Assembly (NCBI RefSeq): GCF_003014655.1
Contig: NZ_PYAT01000010.1
Location: 58,984 to 122,983, forward strand
Length of the DNA: 64,000 nucleotides
Source of the DNA: Planomicrobium soli
Lineage (GTDB): Bacteria > Bacillota > Bacilli > Bacillales_A > Planococcaceae
Direction of reading: 5' to 3'
Shown piece by piece: positions 8,431-15,920 of this stretch (the stretch's first letter is position 1; every line of letters begins with the position of its first letter). The position numbers and the translations under genes are program-made. Below the pieces are notes generated by a model. It worked only from the letters and a program-made list of their open reading frames with translations. It searched no databases and was not told the DNA's origin.

Positions 8431-8961
8431 TTACTCCACAATGCCGATATCGCTGTATGGCCAAAAGACATATTTTGTACTACCAACTATACTATCTATC
8501 GGCACAAGACCAATGATTCGGCTATCTGTGCTATTTCTTCGATTGTCTCCTAGAACAAAAACATGTCCTTCTGGAATTACCTGTACTTCTGTTAGTTCTT
8601 CAAGAGAAAAATCCTCTGTCAACGAAATGCCTGTCTCTTGTATGGCTTTAAGAGAAGTTAAATAAGGTTCATCTTGGATTTCTCCGTTTATGTATAACTT
8701 ATCATTTTCGTAAACTATTTGATCTCCAGAAATTCCAATCACTCGTTTAATATAATCCTTATTTTCTGAAACATGAAAAACCACAATATCCAATCGGTCT
8801 GGTTCACCGACTAAGTAACCGATTTTAATGGCAATCATTCGATCGCCATTTTTAAGCATGGGCATCATTGATTCCCCATCTACAACAATCGGCACAAAAA
8901 AGAAAAACTGAATGCTCCCTGCTGCTGCAAAAGCAATAAAGAGAACTTTTGCCCACTCCAA
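8431..8961 (-). CDS. Signal peptidase I (SipS/T type), N-terminus apparently frameshifted
   Basis: Membrane serine protease that cleaves Sec signal peptides. One TM segment (residues 4-25) is followed by VDGESMMPML with nucleophile S31, then the general-base lysine K72 in YIKRVIGISGD, and GDNRRNSTDSR near the end, so the catalytic core is complete. The frame as it stands must start at TTG 8961, which has no good ribosome site. Upstream, ATG 8993 (after AGGGGG) encodes MKEVKKGKNEFW in another frame, the usual cytosolic start of Bacillus SipS-type enzymes. Adding one G after 8960 joins NEFW to EWAKVLF and gives 187 aa. So the start is either lost or misread. Confidence 0.85.
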   Translation of the reverse strand: MEWAKVLFIAFAAAGSIQFFFFVPIVVDGESMMPMLKNGDRMIAIKIGYLVGEPDRLDIVVFHVSENKDYIKRVIGISGDQIVYENDKLYINGEIQDEPYLTSLKAIQETGISLTEDFSLEELTEVQVIPEGHVFVLGDNRRNSTDSRIIGLVPIDSIVGSTKYVFWPYSDIGIVE

Positions 8962-9080
8962 AACTCATTTTTCCCTTTTTTTACTTCTTTCATTATTTAA
9001 TCCCCCTGCCTTTGCATAATGAAAGGTTTTATTTTGATAATTGACTATTTTTTTTACAACTTAAAAAGCTGCATAACCCT

Positions 9081-9227
9081 TTAAGTAAATCCCACTCCCC
9101 AATACAGAAAACTCATAACGAAAAAGACCGATCCAAAAACGGTCATCTTTTTAGGCAATTTGCCTTTGCTATAAATTAGCGCTAATCCGATAATTAAATG
9201 AATGCTAAAAAACAGAAAAGGAGAAAT
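9081..9227 (-). CDS. Small two-TM membrane protein with apparent ATT start
   Basis: 48 codons on the minus strand: an AGGAGG site, nine nt, then ATT and SPFLFFSIHLIIGLALIY, a polar KGKLPKK turn, and a second hydrophobic helix (VFGSVFFVMSFLYWGVGF). The composition is typical of a real small membrane protein and the ribosome site is exact, but there is no ATG, GTG or TTG. Either ATT is used as a rare start or the start codon has mutated. It lies upstream of the signal peptidase gene on the same strand. No recognised family. Confidence 0.42.
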   Translation of the reverse strand: MSPFLFFSIHLIIGLALIYSKGKLPKKMTVFGSVFFVMSFLYWGVGFT

Positions 9228-9251
9228 GTTTGTCGACCTCCTAATTTAATT

Positions 9252-9350
9252 TTATGTTCTAGATTTATCATCAACCATGAATATTAGTTTATCATAAGAA
9301 ACATTTATTTCCATATCATCCTCAATTTTCTTATAAAATTGAAAAAGGCT
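9252..9350 (-). other. Possible remnant of a small gene
   Basis: On the minus strand this frame reads SLFQFYKKIEDDMEINV and onward to DDKSRT and a stop, with amphipathic protein-like composition. No start codon is available except an internal ATG at 9314, which would leave 20 residues. A TAA interrupts the frame just upstream, after LIEHL. It looks like the tail of a decayed gene, but chance is not excluded. Confidence 0.25.
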
Positions 9351-9372
9351 TTATAGATGCTCAATCAACTTA

Positions 9373-9408
9373 TATAAAAAAAACCAAGTGCTTCAAAAAG
9401 CTGCTTGG
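9373..9408 (-). terminator. Terminator of the sigma/anti-sigma operon
   Basis: CCAAG...CTTGG with an inner GCTT/AAGC pair, followed on the minus strand by eight T. It lies 40 bp after the anti-sigma stop. Confidence 0.75.
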
Positions 9409-9447
9409 CCTTTCTTAGTAATTTATGCTGCTTATTATTTCAGCCTT

Positions 9448-10449
9448 TTACTCCACTTCCCAATTCCAAAGTTCGACTTCACCCAGCTGTTCTCCTCGGA
9501 CTGTTTCTTCATCTTTAAGTTTCAAAAGTTCTTTGACCGGACCGGTGACAACTGCTCCATATACGATAAAACCCTTATTTTTTATATAATTGTGGCGTTC
9601 ATTTAAATACCCAAGCCCTAAAAAATCGTCATAGTACGATGAAGGTTTTTCAGAAAGCAATGTTTCCATATGCTGAAGCATCACTTTCTTGCTTTCTTCC
9701 ACACTTGTTTGGTTAAGCGAGTACGTTAATGAATCCGCCAGAAAATTTTCAGAAGCCGTACGGCCTCCGGTCAAACCGATTGGGTTATTGACCGAGAGGC
9801 TATCATTGCTCCCGCCCCAACTCGGATCAAACTCTTCAAACTCGCCTGAATGGAGCGGCATCCATAAAATATCAATATCGTATGGTTCCAGATCTTTTAC
9901 AAGGTTCTCTGGCGACATAAAACGATCAGTTGAGAATGCCAACTCCGCTACAGTACCTTCATGGAGCATCTCAAGCGTTTCCCATACGTTCGCTTCTGAA
10001 TACGCCTCTAATTTTTTTCCGTTTCGCGGATCTTCTGGATAAGAAAAAGAAAATTCAGCGAGCAGGTCTTTCCCAGGCAGGTCATATTCCACATAGGAGT
10101 TGCTGGTTGAAATACGTTTTGTAATAGTTGCCTTACCTACGGCTATATCGGATTTCCCAACTCTTTTAAACAAAGGATAAGAAAGCTTCTGTGTACCGAA
10201 AGGCGTGACATTTTCTTCTTCATATTTAAATGACCCTCGGAGATTCGGGACCTTCCAGTCAAGAGCAAGTTTTGTATAGAAATCGTGTTCTTTCGCAATG
10301 TTCATTCGATCTGAAATAATGTTCAATGCCATCATATACAGCCCGTATACCAGCACTACTAAAAGCAATAGCCGGAGAATCCGGAAGGTCAAAGTAAAAC
10401 GGGACTTCTTCAAAATTCTTCTTTCTAATTCCTTATTCCATTCTGTCAT
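9448..10449 (-). CDS. Anti-sigma factor, sigma-regulator family (YhdL-like)
   Basis: 333 aa single-pass membrane protein. A short basic cytosolic N-terminus (TEWNKELERRILKKSRFTL) and one TM segment (about residues 24-48) precede a large external domain. This is the layout of the sigma-factor-regulator (Sigma_reg_N/Sigma_reg_C) anti-sigma proteins such as B. subtilis YhdL. It should hold its cognate ECF sigma factor inactive until an envelope signal. The start ATG 10449 is inside the sigma gene's 3' end (17-bp overlap), with an AAGGGTGG ribosome site, which implies translational coupling. A TTG nine codons further upstream is less likely. Confidence 0.85.
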   Translation of the reverse strand: MTEWNKELERRILKKSRFTLTFRILRLLLLVVLVYGLYMMALNIISDRMNIAKEHDFYTKLALDWKVPNLRGSFKYEEENVTPFGTQKLSYPLFKRVGKSDIAVGKATITKRISTSNSYVEYDLPGKDLLAEFSFSYPEDPRNGKKLEAYSEANVWETLEMLHEGTVAELAFSTDRFMSPENLVKDLEPYDIDILWMPLHSGEFEEFDPSWGGSNDSLSVNNPIGLTGGRTASENFLADSLTYSLNQTSVEESKKVMLQHMETLLSEKPSSYYDDFLGLGYLNERHNYIKNKGFIVYGAVVTGPVKELLKLKDEETVRGEQLGEVELWNWEVE

Positions 10450-10963
10450 ACTGCCACCCTTTCTTCTTAGCAACTATTCCCAGTTTCTTTCTGGCACGGT
10501 ATAAATTGACCTTCACTTGGTCTTCTGTCAAGTCCAATGCCGCTTTAATCTCGGCATAGCTAAACTGTTCCACTTCCCTTAAGTAAAGGATGCTTCGGTA
10601 CTGTTCCGGCAAGTACCTGAGCAACTCATTCAAATCGCTGGCTCTTTCCTGCGACAAGATAGCTTCTTCCGGCAATCCGTAAGGACTGATCATTTCTTCG
10701 CTTGTTTGGAATAACTTTACTAACGGGATGACCTGTCTGCGTTTTCTTTTCCGCCATTCATCTATGTATACATTGCGCGCCACTTTGAATAGCCATGCCC
10801 GTGCTTCTTCCCCCTCATATGTATGAAGCGAAATTGTCGCCCTAACAAAAGTTTCTTGAGTTAAATCTTCCGCCAAATGGGCAGAACCCGACATTTTCCA
10901 TAGGAAATAATAAAGAGGTTTTGAATAAAGTTTAAACAAATTCTCTAGCTGATAATTTTTCAT
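10433..10963 (-). CDS. ECF RNA polymerase sigma factor (SigM-like)
   Basis: 176 aa with only regions 2 and 4, as in ECF sigma factors. Region 2 carries HLAEDLTQETFVRA and WLFKVARNVYIDEWRK (-10 recognition and core binding). Region 4 carries YLPEQYRSILYLREVEQFSY and a helix-turn-helix ending QVKVNLYRARKKL. Start ATG 10963 follows AAGGGGGA. It forms a two-gene operon with the overlapping anti-sigma gene. An ECF-type promoter 30 bp upstream suggests that it activates its own transcription. Similarity to SigM is by eye; the exact class is not certain. Confidence 0.9.
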   Translation of the reverse strand: MKNYQLENLFKLYSKPLYYFLWKMSGSAHLAEDLTQETFVRATISLHTYEGEEARAWLFKVARNVYIDEWRKRKRRQVIPLVKLFQTSEEMISPYGLPEEAILSQERASDLNELLRYLPEQYRSILYLREVEQFSYAEIKAALDLTEDQVKVNLYRARKKLGIVAKKKGWQYDRME

Positions 10964-10992
10964 TTGTTCCCCCTTTATCTATTCCTACTAGT

Positions 10993-11020
10993 AACACGTT
11001 CCACTTCCTATAATGTTACA
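10993..11020 (-). promoter_or_regulatory. ECF-type promoter of the sigma/anti-sigma operon
   Basis: On the minus strand TGTAAC (11020-11015), 16 bp, then CGTGTT (10998-10993). This matches the -35 TGWAAC and -10 CGT core used by Bacillus extracytoplasmic sigma factors, and is most like the SigX form. The expected transcript start is about 25 nt before the sigma gene. Autoregulation is inferred. Confidence 0.68.
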
Positions 11021-11080
11021 GTTTTTCCAGAAATATTTTCGAATAAGTTTTGCTTTGAGTGCTTATCTTTGAGCCTCTTC

Positions 11081-11116
11081 AATGTAAAAAGCCAAAACCT
11101 TGCAACAGGTTTTGGC
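11081..11116 (-). terminator. Hairpin terminator, first copy of a CCAAAACC family
   Basis: GCCAAAACCT-TGCAAC-AGGTTTTGGC, a perfect 10-bp stem with a T5 tail on the minus strand. No gene lies between it and the nhaC terminator, so it is a second, back-up terminator behind nhaC that also insulates the sigma promoter. Confidence 0.7.
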
Positions 11117-11229
11117 GCTGATGCTTATATCGATTATCGTTTCTTCATCTGCCTACTCCTGCTCCTATCCTTTTCAACTTATTAATCAAATTAAGAATCT
11201 TTTAGCTACAGCTGTAGGAAAGAAAATAT

Positions 11230-11265
11230 AAAAAAGCACCAAGCTGTGACCAGCTCGATGCTTTT
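11230..11265 (-). terminator. Terminator of nhaC
   Basis: AAAAGCA and AGCTG pair with CAGCT and TGCTTTT around a small interior loop, T-rich on the minus strand, 5 bp after the nhaC stop. Confidence 0.75.
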
Positions 11266-11270
11266 GAGTG

Positions 11271-12740
11271 TTACGTCAACACAGATCCTGACGGTTCGGT
11301 TTCTTCGTTCTCATCTGCATGTCTTGCTTCTTTTTCTTCCAATGCCTTTATTTCTTCATCTGTTAAGAATTCGACCTTCAAACCGATGAACGCCATGACG
11401 ATTGAAATAATTGGGACGGCGTAGTTCAAGACAGCATAAGGCGCGTAGGCAAATGTTCCGACTCCCAGCGTCGCAAAAATAAAGACGCCACATGTATTCC
11501 AAGGAACCAAAGGCGAAGTGACTGTTCCGCCATCTTCTAGTGCACGCGATAGATTTTTTGAATGCAATTTTTTATCCCTGAAAGCTCTGGCATACATTCT
11601 TCCCGGAAGGAGGATTGATATGTATTGTTCAGATGCTGTAGCATTCGTAAAAAATGCGGAAACAATTGTGGCTGCGATAAGGCTGCCTGCTGATTTCGCC
11701 ACCTTTAAAATTTGTTTTACAATTGCTTGAAGCATTCCAACTTGTTCCATGATTCCACCGAAAATCATAGCCACTATAGTAAGTGATACGGTGTACATCA
11801 TCGACTCGATGCCACCGCGGTTAAACAGGTTATCGACCATTTCATTGCCACTCGCAATAGCATATCCATCATGGAGTGTATTGACTGCATCAGCCACATT
11901 GCCCCCCTGGATAAATACGTGGCATAGCCATCCCAGCAAAACGCCAATAGCAAGTGCTGGCAATGCTGGCACTTTTTTGGCTACCATTACAACAACGGCG
12001 AGCGGCACAAGCAATAACCATGGTGATATCACGAAATTGCTTTCTAATGCTGTTAGAATAGTGCTGATGTTGCCTGTATCTACCGCTGCCCCGCCGAATT
12101 GCCGGCCAAGGATAAAGTAAACGATCAAAGCAATGATAAGGCCAGGAATAGTAGTATAAATCATATGCTTTATATGTACGAACAAGTCCGTTCCAGTGAT
12201 CCCTGCTGCTAAATTTGTTGTATCAGACAGCGGAGACATTTTATCGCCGAAATAAGCCCCGGAAATGACGGCGCCGGCTACCATTGCTGCCGGAATTCCC
12301 ATACTCATGCCAATTCCCATACCGGCGACACCAATTGTTCCCATCGTCGACCAGGAACTACCGATTGCCAAAGTGACAATTGCACATATAATACAGATTG
12401 TTACCAGGAATAAGGACGGTGTGATGATTTTCAATCCATAATAGATCATAGTAGCGACAATACCGCCGCCAATCCAAGTTCCGATGATCAAGCCGACCAA
12501 GATGATAATCACAATTGCCGGAAGCGCCAAACGAATCCCTTTATAAGCTCCTTCTTCAATCACATTCCATTGGTAGCCATAACGCCAGCCGATAAAGGCT
12601 GCAACTGCTGCACCAATCAATAAAGGTACGTGGGGACTTCCTTCAAATTTGATGATGGTGACTGCCATAATGGCGATCATGACCACTAACGGAATTAAAG
12701 CCATTAAAAAAGGAATTTCGATTTCCTGCTGTTTTTTCAT
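11271..12740 (-). CDS. nhaC: Na+/H+ antiporter, NhaC family
   Basis: 489 aa, about twelve hydrophobic segments, plasma membrane. It exchanges internal Na+ for external H+ and so supports pH and salt tolerance. Family features include AIGSSWSTMGTIGVAGMGIG and GAVISGAYFGDKMSPLSDTT, a conserved core with ion-binding Asp and Ser. The cytosolic tail is acidic. ATG 12740 follows GAGGAG; a longer start adding 13 residues has no ribosome site. NhaC-family members may also exchange malate/lactate or other solutes, so the substrate is inferred. The gene fits with the BCCT transporter as part of a salt-adapted repertoire. Confidence 0.9.
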   Translation of the reverse strand: MKKQQEIEIPFLMALIPLVVMIAIMAVTIIKFEGSPHVPLLIGAAVAAFIGWRYGYQWNVIEEGAYKGIRLALPAIVIIILVGLIIGTWIGGGIVATMIYYGLKIITPSLFLVTICIICAIVTLAIGSSWSTMGTIGVAGMGIGMSMGIPAAMVAGAVISGAYFGDKMSPLSDTTNLAAGITGTDLFVHIKHMIYTTIPGLIIALIVYFILGRQFGGAAVDTGNISTILTALESNFVISPWLLLVPLAVVVMVAKKVPALPALAIGVLLGWLCHVFIQGGNVADAVNTLHDGYAIASGNEMVDNLFNRGGIESMMYTVSLTIVAMIFGGIMEQVGMLQAIVKQILKVAKSAGSLIAATIVSAFFTNATASEQYISILLPGRMYARAFRDKKLHSKNLSRALEDGGTVTSPLVPWNTCGVFIFATLGVGTFAYAPYAVLNYAVPIISIVMAFIGLKVEFLTDEEIKALEEKEARHADENEETEPSGSVLT

Positions 12741-12902
12741 AACCCATCTCCTCGCTGCCTTTTGTGAAAACCCTTTCATTTATTTTGCCACGGCTCTTAG
12801 AAAGGTGCAAATGTTTTTTTCTAATATTTTAAACAATAATTCCTTTGCGCAAAATATTTTTGCACCAATTCTTTAATATTATAGTTGATTTATTTCAATC
12901 CA

Positions 12903-12937
12903 TACAAAAAGCCAAAACCTTTTAGCAAGATTTTGGC
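12903..12937 (-). terminator. Hairpin terminator, second copy of the CCAAAACC family
   Basis: GCCAAAACCT-7 nt-AGATTTTGGC (one mismatch) with a T5 tail on the minus strand. It ends the transcript of the 13.0-14.2 kb genes. Confidence 0.65.
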
Positions 12938-12953
12938 AAATGAAAGGCAACCT

Positions 12954-12996
12954 ATCTGTCGGTCAAAAACCATCTGCTGCTTTTTGACCGACAGAT
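12954..12996. repeat. Perfect 16-bp inverted repeat, 11-nt loop
   Basis: ATCTGTCGGTCAAAAA and its exact complement TTTTTGACCGACAGAT flank 11 nt. It starts 18 bp past the end of the following minus-strand gene. Neither side carries a T tract, so it is not a normal terminator by itself. It could protect the 3' end of the mRNA or be a binding site. Confidence 0.7.
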
Positions 12997-13013
12997 TCCC
13001 TATACTTCTTGTC

Positions 13014-13280
13014 TTATATTCTTCTTAGCTGATCTTCTATACTTTTTTTGAAATAATCTCTTATTCTATTCAAATCGCTTTCAGAGAAAATGGCAGCTGA
13101 CTTCTCTGTTTCATAAGCCTCTGATGCTTGCCTGATTATGGCGTGAAATCTTTTTGGAGGATTTGATCTACCCCATATTCCGGCTTTTTGCTTCGAGGTT
13201 ATAATTGATTGAATCTTACGCAAAGAATCGGAAATAAATTTTTTTAGTTCCGATGAACACGTGTCCCAGGCGTATGACAT
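13014..13280 (-). CDS. Hypothetical protein, 88 aa
   Basis: Not recognised. Starts MSYAWDTCSSELKKF; mostly helical with many charged residues and no membrane segment. A central basic stretch (KQKAGIWGRSNPPKRF) might contact nucleic acid, but that is a guess. ATG 13280 has AGAAAGGA upstream. A longer in-frame start would add 30 residues without a ribosome site. It lies 112 bp downstream of the DUF2785 gene on the same strand and may be co-transcribed. Confidence 0.55.
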   Translation of the reverse strand: MSYAWDTCSSELKKFISDSLRKIQSIITSKQKAGIWGRSNPPKRFHAIIRQASEAYETEKSAAIFSESDLNRIRDYFKKSIEDQLRRI

Positions 13281-13392
13281 TATAAAGTCCTTTCTTCTGT
13301 AGTTTATTATGTATTTCTCATAACTTGTTAATATTAATTTAAAAGATATGAAGGTTTTGTTGAGCAGCATCTTAATCTATACTTTTATTAAC

Positions 13393-14244
13393 TTAAATTT
13401 CTAAGAGGCAAGTTTTAATGCTCTTTTTAAGTGATGAAAAGTTTTTATCATCGGCAATTTTTATGTAGAAGCTTTTTAGAAACTTTTTACAGTTAGCGTA
13501 TAAAATCCAATAATTCTCTTCTTCGATTCTCCTTTTTTGCTCTTCTAACCTTAAAGGTATATTCCGTAACAAATCTACAATCAATTTATGCTCTAAACCT
13601 CTATTCAGCATTTTTACTATCGGTATTAGAATTCTCTCTTCTTCGTCGTGGATATAGATAGCATTTGAAACCAATGCTTTATTCCATAAGGCTTTCAGTA
13701 CTTCCAAATAAAAATCTTGATGAATATATTTATTTTTAATAAGCTCATCAAATGCATCAGCAACATGAGCAATGCTATGCGCCCATCCTTTTCCCATAAC
13801 AAATCCTCTTAAATCATTTTCCAGACCGATATAGCTAATTAGTTTCTCCTTTATTTCAAAGACCATATCACTAGAAAGAAAATCCTCTTCACTATTTCTA
13901 TGTAAAATGAGCGCTATTAATAACGTCGTAAAAGATCTAGTGAACACAGTATCCGTTTCAGTTTCTCCTATGCCTTTGAACAGCCTATTGGCAGCCAAAC
14001 AAGAAGTTAGAATCTCGATCAAGAGTTCTTGATCAAGTTCTTTCTCCAGTATCAATTTCGAAAAAGTTCCGTAAATCAAACCGTCCCTTAATTCGCTATC
14101 AAGTGAACCAATATGTTCAAGCATTGAGTTCACTAGAAGAATTTCATTTTCTTTCTCCCATGCCTTCTCGCCTGCTAGTATATCTTTTAAAACTTTCTTT
14201 AAGTCATGTGCTTCCATTACAGCTGTATCAGACAATGAAGTCAT
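13393..14244 (-). CDS. DUF2785 domain protein
   Basis: 283 aa, all-helical, soluble. The conserved block GFVMGKGWAHSIAHVADA (about residues 149-166) marks DUF2785 proteins, whose function is unknown. Start ATG 14244 follows AGGAGA at 8 nt. No catalytic site is evident, although the conserved His and Asp of the AHSIAHVAD segment could bind metal; that is inference. Neighbours are the broken peptidase E gene upstream and an 88-aa hypothetical downstream, all on the minus strand with short gaps. Confidence 0.8.
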   Translation of the reverse strand: MTSLSDTAVMEAHDLKKVLKDILAGEKAWEKENEILLVNSMLEHIGSLDSELRDGLIYGTFSKLILEKELDQELLIEILTSCLAANRLFKGIGETETDTVFTRSFTTLLIALILHRNSEEDFLSSDMVFEIKEKLISYIGLENDLRGFVMGKGWAHSIAHVADAFDELIKNKYIHQDFYLEVLKALWNKALVSNAIYIHDEEERILIPIVKMLNRGLEHKLIVDLLRNIPLRLEEQKRRIEEENYWILYANCKKFLKSFYIKIADDKNFSSLKKSIKTCLLEI

Positions 14245-14305
14245 TACTCATCTCCTAATTTAGTTTTTTGTCAGTTACCACACATAATTTTCTCTGCCTA
14301 CCTGT

Positions 14306-14991
14306 TCACGATAATAAACGCAGACTCTGTATTGAAGACGGCAAGAGCTCTTCCTTAATCTTCTCTTTGAAAATAAAAGCGGGTTTTATCCCAATAATTT
14401 TTACATACCCATCACTAAAATAAGCGCCAGTTCCCTCAGGCAAAACTAGTACCGGTTTCTTATAATCTGTTATATAGTCTTTAATCATCTCGTCGTTTTG
14501 AGGTTCATATGACACCAAACATCAAAACCGTGAATCAAATTTAAACCATTACAATCTCTCAACTTTACGTCATTATGATCAAGGTGTGCACACGTCATTA
14601 TATTTGAACCTAATATGATGGCACCTGCACTTCCGCCATATAGTATACCGCCACTTTTTATAAACTCTTTTAACACTACATCGAATTTTGAGGTGCGTAA
14701 GTCGTTTAGCAAAGAGAAGGTATTTCCTCCTCCGATATAGACAGCTGAAAACTGCTTTAAATTCTCAAGGGTCCTGTTATTCAAATCGGTCCACATTATA
14801 ATTTCGTCAATGCCTAAAGGCTTAAATACACTACTCACCCACTGATAGCAATCAGCAGAAGATATTATTCCTTTCATGGCTATCGGAATATATAATAACG
14901 GCTTAGTTAAATCGATTCTTTTTGCAAATTCCTGATCGAATTTCTTTCCTTGCTTTTCATCTCCACCACCGGATATAAATAGCTTTACCAT
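14306..14991 (-). pseudogene. Peptidase E / S51 family, frameshifted near 14510
   Basis: Cytosolic serine peptidase of the S51 (dipeptidase E / cyanophycinase-like) family. The first 161 residues run in one frame from ATG 14991 (ribosome site AAAGGAG), with YIGGGNTFSLL and the nucleophile S121 in GGSAGAIILG. After GFDVWCH the frame shifts to junk and stops. The neighbouring frame continues with YEPQNDEMIKDYI and LPEGTGAYFSDG to a normal end at 14306. One missing T (CAT-TAT read as CATAT) explains the break and gives 228 aa. The break falls at a His that is probably part of the active site, so neither half should be active. Confidence 0.8.
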
Positions 14992-15324
14992 TATACTCTC
15001 CTTTATCTATTGGTCATCGTTTCATTTTTTGCGCTTTAAGTTAGCAAGGTTTGTAAGTCGCGGAAGACTACTTTATTACTTATCAAATTTTAGGCTTTGT
15101 TATAAATTTATGTTGATATTTAAATTACTGCCGTCCAAAAGGTTGGATTGACCATTTTAATGGCGCGGCTACTAATATCTCAACCATTACTTGAGCCGGT
15201 TTCAATACTTGGATATTATTAAGCATCGCAATGACGATACTATTATTATTAAGATGATTATTGATCGTTGTCTATTTCCCACAAATGTAACTAATGAAAA
15301 TATTAGAAAAAGGGATAAATTCAA
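14992..15324. other. Intergenic stretch without genes
   Basis: AT-rich. I see no coding frame, RNA gene or strong hairpin. It ends at the ECF-type promoter of the SunI-like gene. Confidence 0.4.
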
Positions 15325-15350
15325 TGAAACGTTAACTATGTAATACCGTA
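15325..15350 (+). promoter_or_regulatory. ECF (sigma-W-type) promoter of the SunI/YnzG-like gene
   Basis: TGAAAC, exactly 16 bp, then CGTA: identical to the sigma-W consensus known from Bacillus (TGAAAC-N16-CGTA). It lies 47 bp upstream of the start codon, which fits a short leader. Which sigma factor of this organism uses it is inferred; the ECF sigma gene at 10.4-11.0 kb is a candidate. Confidence 0.75.
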
Positions 15351-15397
15351 TACATATGTAGAACTAATTTTGTTTTGTCTAGAAGGGGTTGAAGTTT

Positions 15398-15649
15398 ATG
15401 TTCGGTATAAATGTGAAAAAATCTAATGACATAGTTACTATTAAGTGGCAGTTATCGAAGGTGGAAATCCCTGCATCTGATATTATCGATGTATCTTTAG
15501 ACGATACATATGGTGGCGAGGACAAGAAAGCTTTTAGAATAGGTACACCATACGGAACCACTGATAGAGTAGTAATCAAGACGAAGACACAGACTTATAT
15601 TCTATACACCACAAATCCTACCTCTATCAAAAACAAAATACTGTCGTAA
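15398..15649 (+). CDS. SunI/YnzG family PH-like protein
   Basis: 83 aa, a small all-beta protein of the bacterial PH-like family that includes YnzG and SunI (YolF), the sublancin immunity protein of B. subtilis. The conserved core is visible (VEIPASDIIDV, DDTYGGEDKKAFRIGTPYGT and the end TNPTSIKNKI). It has no N-terminal membrane anchor, unlike SunI, so a soluble or peripheral location is likely. ATG 15398 sits 9 nt after AAGGGG; a TTG three codons earlier touches the ribosome site. A sigma-W-type promoter suggests induction by envelope stress. No sublancin-like peptide gene is nearby, so an immunity role is only suggested. Confidence 0.78.
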   Translation: MFGINVKKSNDIVTIKWQLSKVEIPASDIIDVSLDDTYGGEDKKAFRIGTPYGTTDRVVIKTKTQTYILYTTNPTSIKNKILS

Positions 15650-15681
15650 AAGGAACCTATAATGGTTCCTTTTAATTTTTT
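15648..15681 (+). terminator. Terminator of the SunI/YnzG-like gene
   Basis: AAAAGGAACC-6 nt-GGTTCCTTTT and a T-rich tail, starting inside the stop codon. Confidence 0.82.
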
Positions 15682-15701
15682 ATAATTATTAACATTAAAA
15701 T

Positions 15702-15920
15702 TTAACAGAGCCTAATTTTAAGCCAATCAATAAGAATTGAAGTTTTCTCTGCATATTTCTTAACTTCTAGTATTGTCTCCACTACTTGGTTTGTACCCAT
15801 CTTTTGTTCTTCATTTGTACATTCAATCCATAAAGAACGCTTTAAACTGTATTCAAGCCATCCTAATTCACTTGAAAAAATCTTCCCAAGAGCAGTTACT
15901 TTCCCTTGCACAATTTTCAA
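15702..15920 (-). CDS. Hypothetical protein, 72 aa, coupled to the Nudix gene
   Basis: Not recognised. Reads from TTG 15920, which overlaps the Nudix TGA stop (TTGA), so translation would depend on coupling; no separate ribosome site is visible. Composition is protein-like, with a helical second half (VVETILEVKKYAEKTSILIDWL). It is short and may be a remnant. Confidence 0.45.
   Translation of the reverse strand: MKIVQGKVTALGKIFSSELGWLEYSLKRSLWIECTNEEQKMGTNQVVETILEVKKYAEKTSILIDWLKIRLC

Noticed and set aside
8306..8665. 119-aa open frame on the plus strand
   Set aside because: Antisense to the signal peptidase and zinc-ribbon genes; low-complexity composition.
10964..11185. 73-aa hydrophobic open frame on the plus strand, divergent from the sigma gene
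   Set aside because: Its start overlaps the sigma promoter region, it crosses the terminator at 11091-11116, and it has no ribosome site.
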